NCBI GenBank assembly: GCA_030452275.1
Contig: JAKDMR010000007.1
Location: 1-22,511, forward strand
From: Candidatus Nitrosocosmicus sp.
GTDB lineage: Archaea; Thermoproteota; Nitrososphaeria; Nitrososphaerales; Nitrososphaeraceae
DNA: 22,511 bases
Direction: 5' to 3'
Shown: positions 9,902 through 16,417 of the stretch, one piece after another
Layout of the letters: every line of letters starts with the position of its first letter
How positions within the stretch are numbered: the stretch's first letter is position 1
Position numbers and translations under genes: made by a program
Notes under the pieces: model-generated
Seen by the model: only the letters and a program-made list of their open reading frames with translations
Told to the model about the DNA's origin: nothing
Database searches by the model: none

Positions 9902-9910
9902 TCACTCCGA

Positions 9911-10189
9911 CTATGCTTGGATCTCCAATTTCCTAATTCGCATTCCTTGTTTCATCGTCTTTCGTTGACAAGTTTTGCAAGTATATTTTAGGGTTACTTT
10001 TTTAGTAGTTTTAGCAGTCCTTTTTAGTTCAGGGAATTTTTGACCACCATAGCCTTTTTTATCTTCTGCGTGGCGCCTGGCACCCTGTGCACCCTTTCTA
10101 TCTTTACCCTTCTTATAAGTAGAAACAGCTTGAGTAGTATGAGTTTTACATTTCGGACAAAATTTGCGCAGCTCTTTCTGCATCTTCAT
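9911..10189 (-). CDS. rpl44e: Ribosomal protein eL42 (L44e)
   Basis: Large-subunit zinc-binding protein near the tRNA E site. From ATG 10189 it is 92 residues with FCPKCKTHTTQAVSTYKKGK (C11, C14), a basic glycine-rich middle (GAQGARRHAEDKKGYGGQKFP), and KYTCKTCQRKTM (C71, C74). The frame is open to 10339, but those extra 50 residues look nothing like the family and span the TATA box at 10212-10220. I therefore place the start at 10189, with 10183 two codons further as an alternative. First gene of an eL42-eS27 operon. Confidence 0.95.
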   Translation of the reverse strand: MKMQKELRKFCPKCKTHTTQAVSTYKKGKDRKGAQGARRHAEDKKGYGGQKFPELKRTAKTTKKVTLKYTCKTCQRKTMKQGMRIRKLEIQA

Positions 10190-10211
10190 ATATAAAATCA
10201 GTTCGATAGGG

Positions 10212-10220
10212 TAATTTAAA
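10212..10220 (-). promoter_or_regulatory. TATA box (TTTAAATTA) of the eL42-eS27 operon
   Basis: On the minus strand this element lies 23-31 bases before ATG 10189, implying a leaderless or nearly leaderless mRNA and supporting the short eL42 start. Confidence 0.55.
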
Positions 10221-10341
10221 GTAAATATACATAGTCTATAAGAATTCATGATTTCGTAAGAATATAATAAAATTTCATAGTATATTGATTGTTTTTCACT
10301 ATACCATTTTGTATTAAAGGTAAAAACAAGGCAATACAAAC

Positions 10342-10349
10342 CTTATATA
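10342..10349 (+). promoter_or_regulatory. TATA box (CTTATATA) of the 40-residue membrane protein gene
   Basis: Box A element centred about 26 bases before ATG 10372, at the spacing expected for a leaderless archaeal transcript. It is the main reason to believe the small frame that follows. Confidence 0.55.
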
Positions 10350-10371
10350 CATCCATGATCTATAACCCTCA

Positions 10372-10494
10372 ATGTTGTCATTCTTACAAATTGTGATAGC
10401 GCCTGAAGCTTTTGGAGTTTGGATACCTTTAGCAGTTGGTTTAGGGGTTGGTCTAATTTATGCATTAGCATCAATGGCCAGAAGGGCAAGATAA
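10372..10494 (+). CDS. Small single-pass membrane protein (40 residues), unrecognised
   Basis: ATG at 10372 opens a 40-codon frame ending in TAA at 10494. The product begins MLSFLQIVIAPEAF and continues with one strongly hydrophobic, glycine-rich helix (GVWIPLAVGLGVGLIYALAS, residues 15-34) that contains G-x-G-x-G spacing suited to helix packing. It closes with a basic tail (ARRAR), which predicts an outside N-terminus and an inside C-terminus. A TATA box sits at leaderless distance and an oligo-T run at 10502-10510 ends it. The gene is divergent from eL42 and convergent with nep1. I do not recognise the family. The composition resembles small accessory subunits of membrane complexes, which is only an analogy. 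Confidence 0.7.
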   Translation: MLSFLQIVIAPEAFGVWIPLAVGLGVGLIYALASMARRAR

Positions 10495-10508
10495 GCCCAT
10501 TAATTTTT

Positions 10509-11195
10509 TTAGACTAGAACATTTTTTTCAAATTCGTATAACAATCGAGAGATAATTATTTGGGATTCTAATCCCATATCTGATATGGAGAACTTTTTGT
10601 CAAAATAAGATTCAATGTTTTTTGAGAAATGACCCTTTGGGAATCCCCCTATAACAACACATCCATTAGTATATGAAGCTAGATCGGCACCTATCGATTC
10701 AAGGCTTTTAAAAGTACCTGTTGTTGAAAGACCTAGTACTATTTCAGGTTTAACAAACACCTTTAGTAGATCTCCAAAATTAGTATTAGATCGAAGATCC
10801 AGTAATAACTGCTCGTCTTCTGAAATTATTTTCTTATCTCTAAAGAGATTTAGCATCAGACCTTCGAATCGAGAATAAGACTTGGGAAACCTAACATTAT
10901 TCCCTACTAAAATAACGTTATCATCTATTGTGTGAATAAACACCCTAAGATGGTTTCTTTTGTAAAGAGGGGTAGCTAATGCATTAAGCAACGCAATGTG
11001 AAGGATATCTGGTCTGCCCCTCTTGTAATCCTCATCGAGTTTAGCAGACATCATGGCAAAATGGTGGAGAGATCTATCTAACAAGATTTCTTTGGGCTTT
11101 TTCCCACTATTACGAATTTTCTTAAGAGATTGATGTTTGAAAACATTGACAGGTATAGTTTCAAGAGAAGTATCCGCTATGATCAAATTTAACAA
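10509..11195 (-). CDS. nep1: rRNA (pseudouridine-N1)-methyltransferase Nep1/Emg1
   Basis: SPOUT-class methyltransferase that methylates N1 of a pseudouridine in 16S/18S rRNA during small-subunit assembly. Signatures are LIIADTSLETIP at the N-terminus, LLDRSLHHFAM, RGRPDILHIALLNALATPLYK, LRVFIHTIDDNVILVG, RFEGLMLNLF, and the C-terminal SAM-knot region VVIGGFPKGHFS. The frame extends to TTG 11258, but a TATA-like TTTAAATAA at 11224-11232 lies inside that extension, and the family starts just before the LIIAD strand. I therefore place the start at TTG 11195 (TTG 11186 also possible), giving about 228 residues. It is divergent from rnp4. Confidence 0.9.
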   Translation of the reverse strand: MLNLIIADTSLETIPVNVFKHQSLKKIRNSGKKPKEILLDRSLHHFAMMSAKLDEDYKRGRPDILHIALLNALATPLYKRNHLRVFIHTIDDNVILVGNNVRFPKSYSRFEGLMLNLFRDKKIISEDEQLLLDLRSNTNFGDLLKVFVKPEIVLGLSTTGTFKSLESIGADLASYTNGCVVIGGFPKGHFSKNIESYFDKKFSISDMGLESQIIISRLLYEFEKNVLV

Positions 11196-11223
11196 ATGAT
11201 ACGGATTTAAAGGGAAATAGTTA

Positions 11224-11232
11224 TTATTTAAA
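11224..11232 (-). promoter_or_regulatory. TATA box (TTTAAATAA) of nep1
   Basis: On the minus strand this lies 29-37 bases before TTG 11195, so transcription should start within a few bases of that codon. It lies inside the longer open frame, which argues against the TTG at 11258. Confidence 0.45.
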
Positions 11233-11275
11233 GATATATGATGCAAAAAGCAAATCAATCACAAAAAGGTCAGTC

Positions 11276-11584
11276 ATGAAGAAGAGCGTTATAAAGCAAA
11301 TAGCAATGTATAGAGTAAAGGTCTTGATTGATAGAGCACTGTATTCAAAAGATGAATTCTCTGACCACCATATTGTAATTGCTAAGAAAATTATCTTAAA
11401 GTATAAATTGAAAATTCCTTTTGAATATAAGCTTCTTTTTTGCAAGCAATGTAAGAACTTTATCATCCCAGGTAGAGATTCAGTCATTAGGGTAGGTAGG
11501 TCTAGTACAAAGGCTTTAAGGATAACCTGCAAATTATGTGGCCACACTTATAGAAAAATTATTGAAAAACCAAACCAAACCTGA
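11276..11584 (+). CDS. rnp4: Ribonuclease P protein component 4 (Rpp21/Rpr2 family)
   Basis: Zinc-ribbon subunit of archaeal RNase P, which with Rpp29 helps the catalytic RNA cleave pre-tRNA 5' leaders. 102 residues: an N-terminal helical part (RVKVLIDRALYSKDE ... HIVIAKKIILKYKLKIP), then the zinc ribbon LFCKQCKNFIIPG (C56, C59) and ITCKLCGHTYRK (C85, C88), with the conserved basic stretch IRVGRSSTKALR between. The length and the C-x2-C / C-x2-C layout fit. It sits with nep1, eS19 and PDCD5 in a translation-related block. Confidence 0.9.
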   Translation: MKKSVIKQIAMYRVKVLIDRALYSKDEFSDHHIVIAKKIILKYKLKIPFEYKLLFCKQCKNFIIPGRDSVIRVGRSSTKALRITCKLCGHTYRKIIEKPNQT

Positions 11585-11670
11585 TATTTTATTTTGTTAT
11601 GGCATACAGATGACAAGATAAAGAATAAGGATTATAAGGGAAAATTAATGAAAGGAATTTGTAATATTAA

Positions 11671-12123
11671 ATGGCAAAGGTTTTTGATGTTCCAGCAGAT
11701 GACTTGATATCAAAATTATCAGATCAACTTAAAAAAGATAAGAAAATAAATCCTCCAGGATGGGCTAGTTATGTAAAAACCGGCACACATGCAGAAAAAA
11801 TTCCTCAAAACAGAGACTGGTGGTATACCAGATGTGCTTCTTTGGTGAGAAAGGTGTACTTACATGGCCCTATGGGAATTTCTGATTTAAAAAGCTATTA
11901 TGGAGGAAGGAAAAGAATTGGCTATAATTTAGATCACCATAAAGATGCTGGTGGTGCAATCATTAGAAATGCCTTACAACAATTAGAAGCATCAGGATAT
12001 GTAGAAAAAAAGAGCAAAGGCAGATCAATATCAAGCGAAGGGATGAAAAGAGTTGACAGACTAGCCACTGAAATTTTTAAAGAAATATCTAAACTAAATA
12101 AAGATTTAGAAAGATACGCATAG
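11671..12123 (+). CDS. rps19e: Ribosomal protein eS19
   Basis: Small-subunit head protein of 150 residues. Diagnostic stretches are VFDVPADDLISKL, PPGWASYVKTGTHAEKIPQ, the highly conserved DWWYTRCASLVRKVYLHGP, YYGGRKRIGYNLDHHKDAGG and IIRNALQQLEASGYVEK. The start ATG 11671 matches the family (MAKVFDV). A TATA-like ggattataaggg around 11627-11638 lies upstream. The PDCD5 gene follows after 10 bases. Confidence 0.97.
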   Translation: MAKVFDVPADDLISKLSDQLKKDKKINPPGWASYVKTGTHAEKIPQNRDWWYTRCASLVRKVYLHGPMGISDLKSYYGGRKRIGYNLDHHKDAGGAIIRNALQQLEASGYVEKKSKGRSISSEGMKRVDRLATEIFKEISKLNKDLERYA

Positions 12124-12133
12124 AGGATCTAGT

Positions 12134-12427
12134 ATGTCTGGCCCCCCACAATCTCATCAGCCTTCTGACGATGAAATTAGAAGGCAACAAGCTGAAGCTG
12201 AGGAAATGAAGCAAAAAGCCCTAGCTATGTTATTAGATGTCGAGGCAAGACAAAGACTAATGAATGTAAAGATGGTCAAGCCAGAGCTTGCTTCAGCTGT
12301 TGAAAATTATCTATTAAACGCAGCTACTACTGGAAGATTAAATAGAGCAATAACAGACAATGAATTAAAACAAATACTCTCTACAATTCAACAACCAAAA
12401 AGGGATTTTAAAATCAATAGAAGATAA
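12134..12427 (+). CDS. PDCD5/TFAR19-family DNA-binding protein
   Basis: 97-residue helical-bundle protein of the PDCD5 family, widespread in archaea and usually near eS19; it binds DNA in vitro and its cellular role is not settled. Sequence features are a charged N-terminal helix (DDEIRRQQAEAEEMKQKALAM), then LLDVEARQRLMNVKMVKPELASAVE with the usual family core, ENYLLNAATTGRL, and a basic tail (QPKRDFKINRR). A GAGGAT ribosome-binding site ends 5-6 bases before ATG 12134. It is co-transcribed with eS19. Confidence 0.92.
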   Translation: MSGPPQSHQPSDDEIRRQQAEAEEMKQKALAMLLDVEARQRLMNVKMVKPELASAVENYLLNAATTGRLNRAITDNELKQILSTIQQPKRDFKINRR

Positions 12428-12466
12428 TATTTCAAATAAATTCCCGATTTTTTGTTTAGGTTTTAA

Positions 12467-12486
12467 AGGTTATTATTTAGTAACCT
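12467..12486. promoter_or_regulatory. Inverted repeat AGGTTA-N8-TAACCT, possible operator
   Basis: Perfect 6-base arms flank ttatttag. It lies 24 bases upstream of the TATA box of the MDR reductase gene, and between two copies of AGGTTTTAAA (12458-12467 and 12511-12520). The position suits an activator site or an operator of the Lrp or MarR type. A weak terminator hairpin for PDCD5 is the alternative, but no T-run follows. Confidence 0.4.
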
Positions 12487-12510
12487 CTGTTTTTGAGTTA
12501 ACTATATTAA

Positions 12511-12521
12511 GGTTTTAAAAT
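12511..12521 (+). promoter_or_regulatory. TATA box (AGGTTTTAAAA) of the MDR reductase gene
   Basis: The element lies 12-22 bases before ATG 12533 at its near edge, so the mRNA probably starts at or very close to the ATG (leaderless). An identical AGGTTTTAAA lies 53 bases upstream and may be a second promoter. Confidence 0.5.
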
Positions 12522-12532
12522 ATCTTCTCCCC

Positions 12533-13582
12533 ATGAAGGCAGCTGTTTTTAGAGAATACAACAAAGATCCTACTAAAGTAGTAAAAATTGAAGACATCGA
12601 CGTACCAAAAATAAAATCAAATGAGGTTTTGATAAAAGTTGAGTCGGCCGCATATAATTACAATGATTTATGGGCAATATGGGGAGACCCGGTTAAAACA
12701 CCACTTCCCCATATTTCTGGAAGTGATGTAGCAGGAACAGTAGTTGAGATAGGAGAAGATGTAAGAAAGCTCAAGGTCGGTGACAGGGTCGTATCTCATT
12801 CTAATATGAGTTGTAGAATATGTGAGCAATGTACAGCAGGAAGAGAGTACGATTGTAAAGAGAGAACCATATGGGGATTCCAAACAGGTCCGCTGTGGGG
12901 AGGTTTTGCTCAATATACGCATCTGCCGGAAGTAAATGTGGCAAAACTACCAGAAAATGTATCCTTTGAAGATGCAGCTGCCATTTCAATGGTGGGAATG
13001 ACAGCCTGGCACATGCTTGTTGGACGGGCAAGAATAATTCCAGGTCAAACAGTATTGATCATGGGGGGAACAAGTGGTGTAGGCATGGCAGGCATTCAAA
13101 TCGCAAAGTTGTATAATTGTAATGTCATTGCCACAGCAGGAAACCAACAGAAAATGGATAAATGTCTGGAACTTGGCGCAGATAACGTTGTAAATCACAG
13201 AGAGGCGGACTGGTATAAAAAAGTAAGAGAAACTACCAAGAAGGAAGGCGTAGATGTGGTGTTCGAGCACATTGGAAAGAATGTTTTCCCGCAAGAAGTT
13301 GGTCTGTTAAAAATGGGAGGCACACTCGTTGCTACAGGAGCTACAACAGGTTATGATTCCACCATAGATTTAAGGTTCTTGTTTTTCAAAGGTACTAACT
13401 TGCTTGGTTCCACTCAGGGGACAAAAGCAGAATTAGAACAGGTCATTTATTGGACAAGCAAAAATAAATTAAAGCCACTTATTTCCACTACATTGCCTTT
13501 CTCAAATATGGTGGAAGGTCATGTAATGATGGCTGGGGCCGAACAAATAGGAAAGATCTTAACCAATCCCCAAAAACTTTAA
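12533..13582 (+). CDS. Medium-chain dehydrogenase/reductase, probable enoyl/quinone reductase type
   Basis: 349-residue NAD(P)H-dependent oxidoreductase of the zinc-type alcohol dehydrogenase superfamily. It has the N-terminal GroES-like domain, the structural-zinc cysteine set CRICEQC-x7-C (C94, C97, C100, C108), and the Rossmann loop GGTSGVGMAG (178-187). The first catalytic-zinc cysteine is replaced by Asn-Asp in YNYNDLWAIWG (41-51), and the usual GHE is SGSD (62-65). The catalytic zinc is therefore probably missing, as in quinone and enoyl-CoA reductases. The NYND motif and RTIWGFQT recall crotonyl-CoA reductases. Acryloyl- or crotonyl-CoA reduction is an attractive guess for an organism using the 3-hydroxypropionate/4-hydroxybutyrate cycle, but is not proven. 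The CitE-like gene follows after 34 bases. Confidence 0.85.
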   Translation: MKAAVFREYNKDPTKVVKIEDIDVPKIKSNEVLIKVESAAYNYNDLWAIWGDPVKTPLPHISGSDVAGTVVEIGEDVRKLKVGDRVVSHSNMSCRICEQCTAGREYDCKERTIWGFQTGPLWGGFAQYTHLPEVNVAKLPENVSFEDAAAISMVGMTAWHMLVGRARIIPGQTVLIMGGTSGVGMAGIQIAKLYNCNVIATAGNQQKMDKCLELGADNVVNHREADWYKKVRETTKKEGVDVVFEHIGKNVFPQEVGLLKMGGTLVATGATTGYDSTIDLRFLFFKGTNLLGSTQGTKAELEQVIYWTSKNKLKPLISTTLPFSNMVEGHVMMAGAEQIGKILTNPQKL

Positions 13583-13616
13583 TTTTTTTATATCGAGTTG
13601 TAAATACAGGTATATT

Positions 13617-14492
13617 GTGGGAAGATCAAGAAGTCTAATTTTTATTCCTGGAAATAATCAAAGATTTTTAGAAAAGTCTAGAACAATAAATTCAGACATA
13701 ATCTGTTATGATTTAGAAGATTCTGTGCCTCAAGAAGAAAAAGAAACAGCAAGAGAAAGGGTAAGAAACGCTATTCAAGAGATTAACAACATTGATGATG
13801 TTAATAAGGAGCGAATCCTGGCGATAAGAGTCAATTCTCCAACATCTGATCAGATGGTTACGGATTTGAAAAAAGTAATCACCCCAGGAATTGATGCAAT
13901 TGTAATTCCAAAGGTTGATGATGACAAACAGATAGCAGAAATTTCAAGAATAATTGAAAAAGAAGAGAATGAAAAAAACATTCAAAGTGGGATCATCAAA
14001 ATAATTCCGTCTATTGAATCTGCATTGGGCGTAGTTAATGCATTTAATATAGCTAAATCAGATCAAAGAATTACCACATTGATATTTGGCATTTTTGATT
14101 TCTTACACGACATGAAGATTGATAATCAGGACATAGAAACCATCACTGGTTTTATGTATGCGAGGGCAAAAGTACCTGTAGATGCTAGAGCTGCAGGCAT
14201 CGACTCTATTGACTCCATTTGGCAAGATATTCACGATCATGACGGCCTAATAAGAGATCTTGACCTAGGTAAAAAATTGGGTTATAACGGAAAATGCATT
14301 ATCCATCCATCCCAAATTGAGCATGTACACAACGCGTTTAGTGCTTCAAACCAGGACATAGATTGGGCAAAAAAAGTAGTACAAGCCTTAGACAGTGCGA
14401 AAAACAGTAGTACAGGCGCAGTAAAGTTGGAAGGAAAGATGATAGATGCGGTACATTACAAACAGGCTAAGAGAATTTTAGACTCGATGTAA
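13617..14492 (+). CDS. CitE/HpcH-like acyl-CoA lyase (malyl- or citramalyl-CoA lyase family)
   Basis: 291-residue TIM-barrel protein of the HpcH/HpaI aldolase-CitE family, which cleaves or forms C-C bonds in 3-hydroxyacyl-CoAs. It has the N-terminal SRSLIFIPGNNQRFLEKS, the acidic DLEDSVPQEEK (32-42), the CoA/substrate arginine in AIRVNSP (R71), the metal-binding glutamate in PSIESALGV (E134) and an aspartate in FGIFDFLHD (D161). The C-terminal family block is ARAAGIDSIDS ... LGYNGKCIIHPSQI. The usual FGAED-type metal loop is altered to FGIFD. GTG 13617 opens the frame, with a TTTATATC box at 13587-13594 giving an almost leaderless transcript. Malyl-CoA versus citramalyl-CoA specificity cannot be decided. 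Confidence 0.85.
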   Translation: MGRSRSLIFIPGNNQRFLEKSRTINSDIICYDLEDSVPQEEKETARERVRNAIQEINNIDDVNKERILAIRVNSPTSDQMVTDLKKVITPGIDAIVIPKVDDDKQIAEISRIIEKEENEKNIQSGIIKIIPSIESALGVVNAFNIAKSDQRITTLIFGIFDFLHDMKIDNQDIETITGFMYARAKVPVDARAAGIDSIDSIWQDIHDHDGLIRDLDLGKKLGYNGKCIIHPSQIEHVHNAFSASNQDIDWAKKVVQALDSAKNSSTGAVKLEGKMIDAVHYKQAKRILDSM

Positions 14493-14517
14493 GAGAAAAT
14501 AAATCAACAGCCCATCA

Positions 14518-14549
14518 TTTGAAGGGTTTCAACAATCTTCAAATTATAT
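14518..14549. promoter_or_regulatory. Promoter and nested inverted repeat in front of the riboflavin cluster
   Basis: TTTGAAG (14518-14524) and CTTCAAA (14537-14543) form a perfect 7-base inverted repeat around ggtttcaacaat. Inside it, TTGAAgggtTTCAA (14519-14532) is a second smaller one. The right arm overlaps a TATA-like aaattatat (14541-14549) that precedes the GTG start at 14568 by about 25 bases. Overlap with box A is what a repressor site would look like. No riboswitch-like leader is present because the transcript would be nearly leaderless. Confidence 0.45.
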
Positions 14550-14567
14550 TTTCGTTTATAATCAAGT

Positions 14568-15224
14568 GTGTTTACAGGAATTACAGAATATTTAGGTGAA
14601 ATTGAAAACATAAAAAAAAACAAAAGTAAAAGGACTAAAAAGAGTGATATTAAAGCGAATTATCACTTCGAAATTACTTTAGTTTTACCAGAATCAAAAG
14701 ATATCAAAATTGGAGACAGTGTATCAATAAATGGAGTATGTTTGACTGTTTCAAAGTTAAACCATTCCAAAGCCACTTTTCAGGTCATTGATGAAACCAT
14801 CAATAGAACAAATTTTATTGATTTAAAGATAGGAGACAAAGTAAATGTTGAGAGGAGCTTAAGCATTGGAGACAGACTGGAAGGACACTTTGTGTTAGGT
14901 CACATCGATGGCACAGGCATAATCAAAAAATTGGAAAGAAGGAGCTTGGGAAGTAGAATTAAAATAGAAATATTAAATAAAGATTTATTGCCTCTTATTG
15001 CTCAAAAGGGCTCTATAGCAATTGATGGAATAAGTCTCACCGTCGTAAACGTTAGAAAGAATATCGTTGAAATAGCTCTGATTCCTCATACTTTAGAGAA
15101 CACGGCCCTAGGAATCAAGAAGGCAGGTGATGTGGTAAACATTGAGGTAGATATTTTATCAAGATATATATCAAATATCTACCAATTTTCTGGTAACAAC
15201 AAGAAAAATAGTAAGATATATTAA
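14568..15224 (+). CDS. ribE: Riboflavin synthase, bacterial-type (two lumazine-binding repeats)
   Basis: Dismutates two 6,7-dimethyl-8-ribityllumazines into riboflavin and 5-amino-6-ribitylaminouracil. It starts with the canonical MFTGI from GTG 14568, and has two beta-barrel repeats marked by GDSVSINGVCLTV and KGSIAIDGISLTV. The second repeat also has GHFVLGHIDGTG and IPHTLENTAL. A lysine-rich insert (about residues 17-29) lengthens the first barrel. This is the trimeric bacterial/eukaryotic enzyme, not the lumazine-synthase-like RibC of methanogens. It heads a riboflavin cluster and is followed by ribB after 23 bases. The gene symbol follows E. coli ribC/ribE usage, which varies. Confidence 0.93.
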   Translation: MFTGITEYLGEIENIKKNKSKRTKKSDIKANYHFEITLVLPESKDIKIGDSVSINGVCLTVSKLNHSKATFQVIDETINRTNFIDLKIGDKVNVERSLSIGDRLEGHFVLGHIDGTGIIKKLERRSLGSRIKIEILNKDLLPLIAQKGSIAIDGISLTVVNVRKNIVEIALIPHTLENTALGIKKAGDVVNIEVDILSRYISNIYQFSGNNKKNSKIY

Positions 15225-15247
15225 CATTAAAGTATAAAAAAATATAA

Positions 15248-15961
15248 TTGACAAAGATATCGGAAGCCATAACCTCGTTAAAGAATGGAAATTTCGTTTT
15301 AATTCATGATGATGATGGTCGTGAAGACGAGGTTGACATGGTCGTATCTTCTAATAACATATCTCCACAACACATTGCTACAATGAGAAAGGATGCTGGG
15401 GGGTTGATCTGCACCGCAATATCAAAGGAAATAGCCACAAAATTGGGATTGCCATTTATTTATGACGTACTAAATATTTTTGGGCCCACGAATCAAACTA
15501 TTTCTTCTATTAATAGTAACAGCTCACCATATGGTGACAGACCATCTTTTTCCGTTACGCTAAACCACATTAACACTTACACTGGAATAACTGATCGCGA
15601 CAGAGCTTTAACCATTTCATCACTAGCAAATATTTGTAATGAATTGAGTGATTATCGGAAAGATCAGAAAACAACCATTGAAAAGTTTCGTAGTAACTTT
15701 AGAACACCGGGACATGTACCTATCCTAATTTCTTCGAAAGGATTACTCAATGAAAGAAAAGGACATACAGAGATGTCAATCTTTCTCACAAAAATTGCCA
15801 ATATGACTAACGTCACAACTATTTGTGAGATGCTAGATCCCCACAGTTACAAAGCCTTATCGTATATAGATGCAGTCAAATATGCAAAGGACAACAATTT
15901 AGTAATCATTGAGGCAAAAGATTTGATAACCTATGCGGAATCATTCGAAAAACAAAGATGA
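15248..15961 (+). CDS. ribB: 3,4-dihydroxy-2-butanone-4-phosphate synthase
   Basis: Converts ribulose 5-phosphate to 3,4-dihydroxy-2-butanone 4-phosphate plus formate, the four-carbon unit of the lumazine ring. The acidic active-site loop HDDDGREDEVDMVV (20-33), VTLNHINTYTGITDRDRALTI, FRTPGHVPIL and ERKGHTEMSIFLT are all visible. 237 residues, mono-functional, with no GTP cyclohydrolase II domain. The start is TTG 15248; it aligns with the family (ISEAITSLKNGNFVLIHDD), and no ATG is available. The stop overlaps the next start as ATGA, so RibB and RibH are probably translationally coupled. Confidence 0.95.
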   Translation: MTKISEAITSLKNGNFVLIHDDDGREDEVDMVVSSNNISPQHIATMRKDAGGLICTAISKEIATKLGLPFIYDVLNIFGPTNQTISSINSNSSPYGDRPSFSVTLNHINTYTGITDRDRALTISSLANICNELSDYRKDQKTTIEKFRSNFRTPGHVPILISSKGLLNERKGHTEMSIFLTKIANMTNVTTICEMLDPHSYKALSYIDAVKYAKDNNLVIIEAKDLITYAESFEKQR

Positions 15962-16416
15962 AAGTAAGAATTGGAATCGTTGTTTCAGAATTTAATAATG
16001 AAATAACCTTTGCTATGCTAAGTGAGGCAAAGAAATATGCAATGGAATTTTCATCAAAAATAACCTACGTTTGCTTTGTTCCGGGAGTGTTTGATATGCC
16101 TATTGTAGTGCAAGAGATTCTAAAAAAAAAGGATGTGGATGCAGTAGTGACCTTGGGGGCAATAATAAAAGGCGATACCAGTCATGACAGATTAATAGCT
16201 AACATCACAGCCAAGTTACTTGGTGAACTTTCTTTAAAATATAACAAACCAATATCCTTAGGGATTACGGGGCCAGATATGACATTTAAGCAAGCAGAAT
16301 TAAGAATAATCCCCACATCTCATCATGCAGTATATACCGCCATTGAGATGGCAAAGAGACTGAATAAAATAAGAAATTATAAAATGAAAAGCAATAGTAC
16401 AAAAATAGTAGATTAG
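15958..16416 (+). CDS. ribH: 6,7-dimethyl-8-ribityllumazine synthase
   Basis: Condenses 5-amino-6-ribitylaminouracil with dihydroxybutanone phosphate to the lumazine used by riboflavin synthase. 152 residues. The motifs are RIGIVVSEFNNEITFAM (ring-binding strand), FVPGVFDMPIVVQEI, and the phosphate and catalytic loop GAIIKGDTSHDRLIA with its histidine. ISLGITGPDMTFKQA follows. Enzymes of this family form pentamers or 60-mers. ATG 15958 overlaps the ribB stop. Confidence 0.95.
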   Translation: MKVRIGIVVSEFNNEITFAMLSEAKKYAMEFSSKITYVCFVPGVFDMPIVVQEILKKKDVDAVVTLGAIIKGDTSHDRLIANITAKLLGELSLKYNKPISLGITGPDMTFKQAELRIIPTSHHAVYTAIEMAKRLNKIRNYKMKSNSTKIVD

Positions 16417-16417
16417 T

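Noticed and set aside
10190..10339. N-terminal extension of eL42 by 50 residues
   Set aside because: No resemblance to the family and it spans the promoter; the internal ATG at 10189 fits the family length.
14493..14567. FMN riboswitch upstream of riboflavin synthase
   Set aside because: Too short for the conserved RFN fold, and the predicted transcript start is almost at the start codon.
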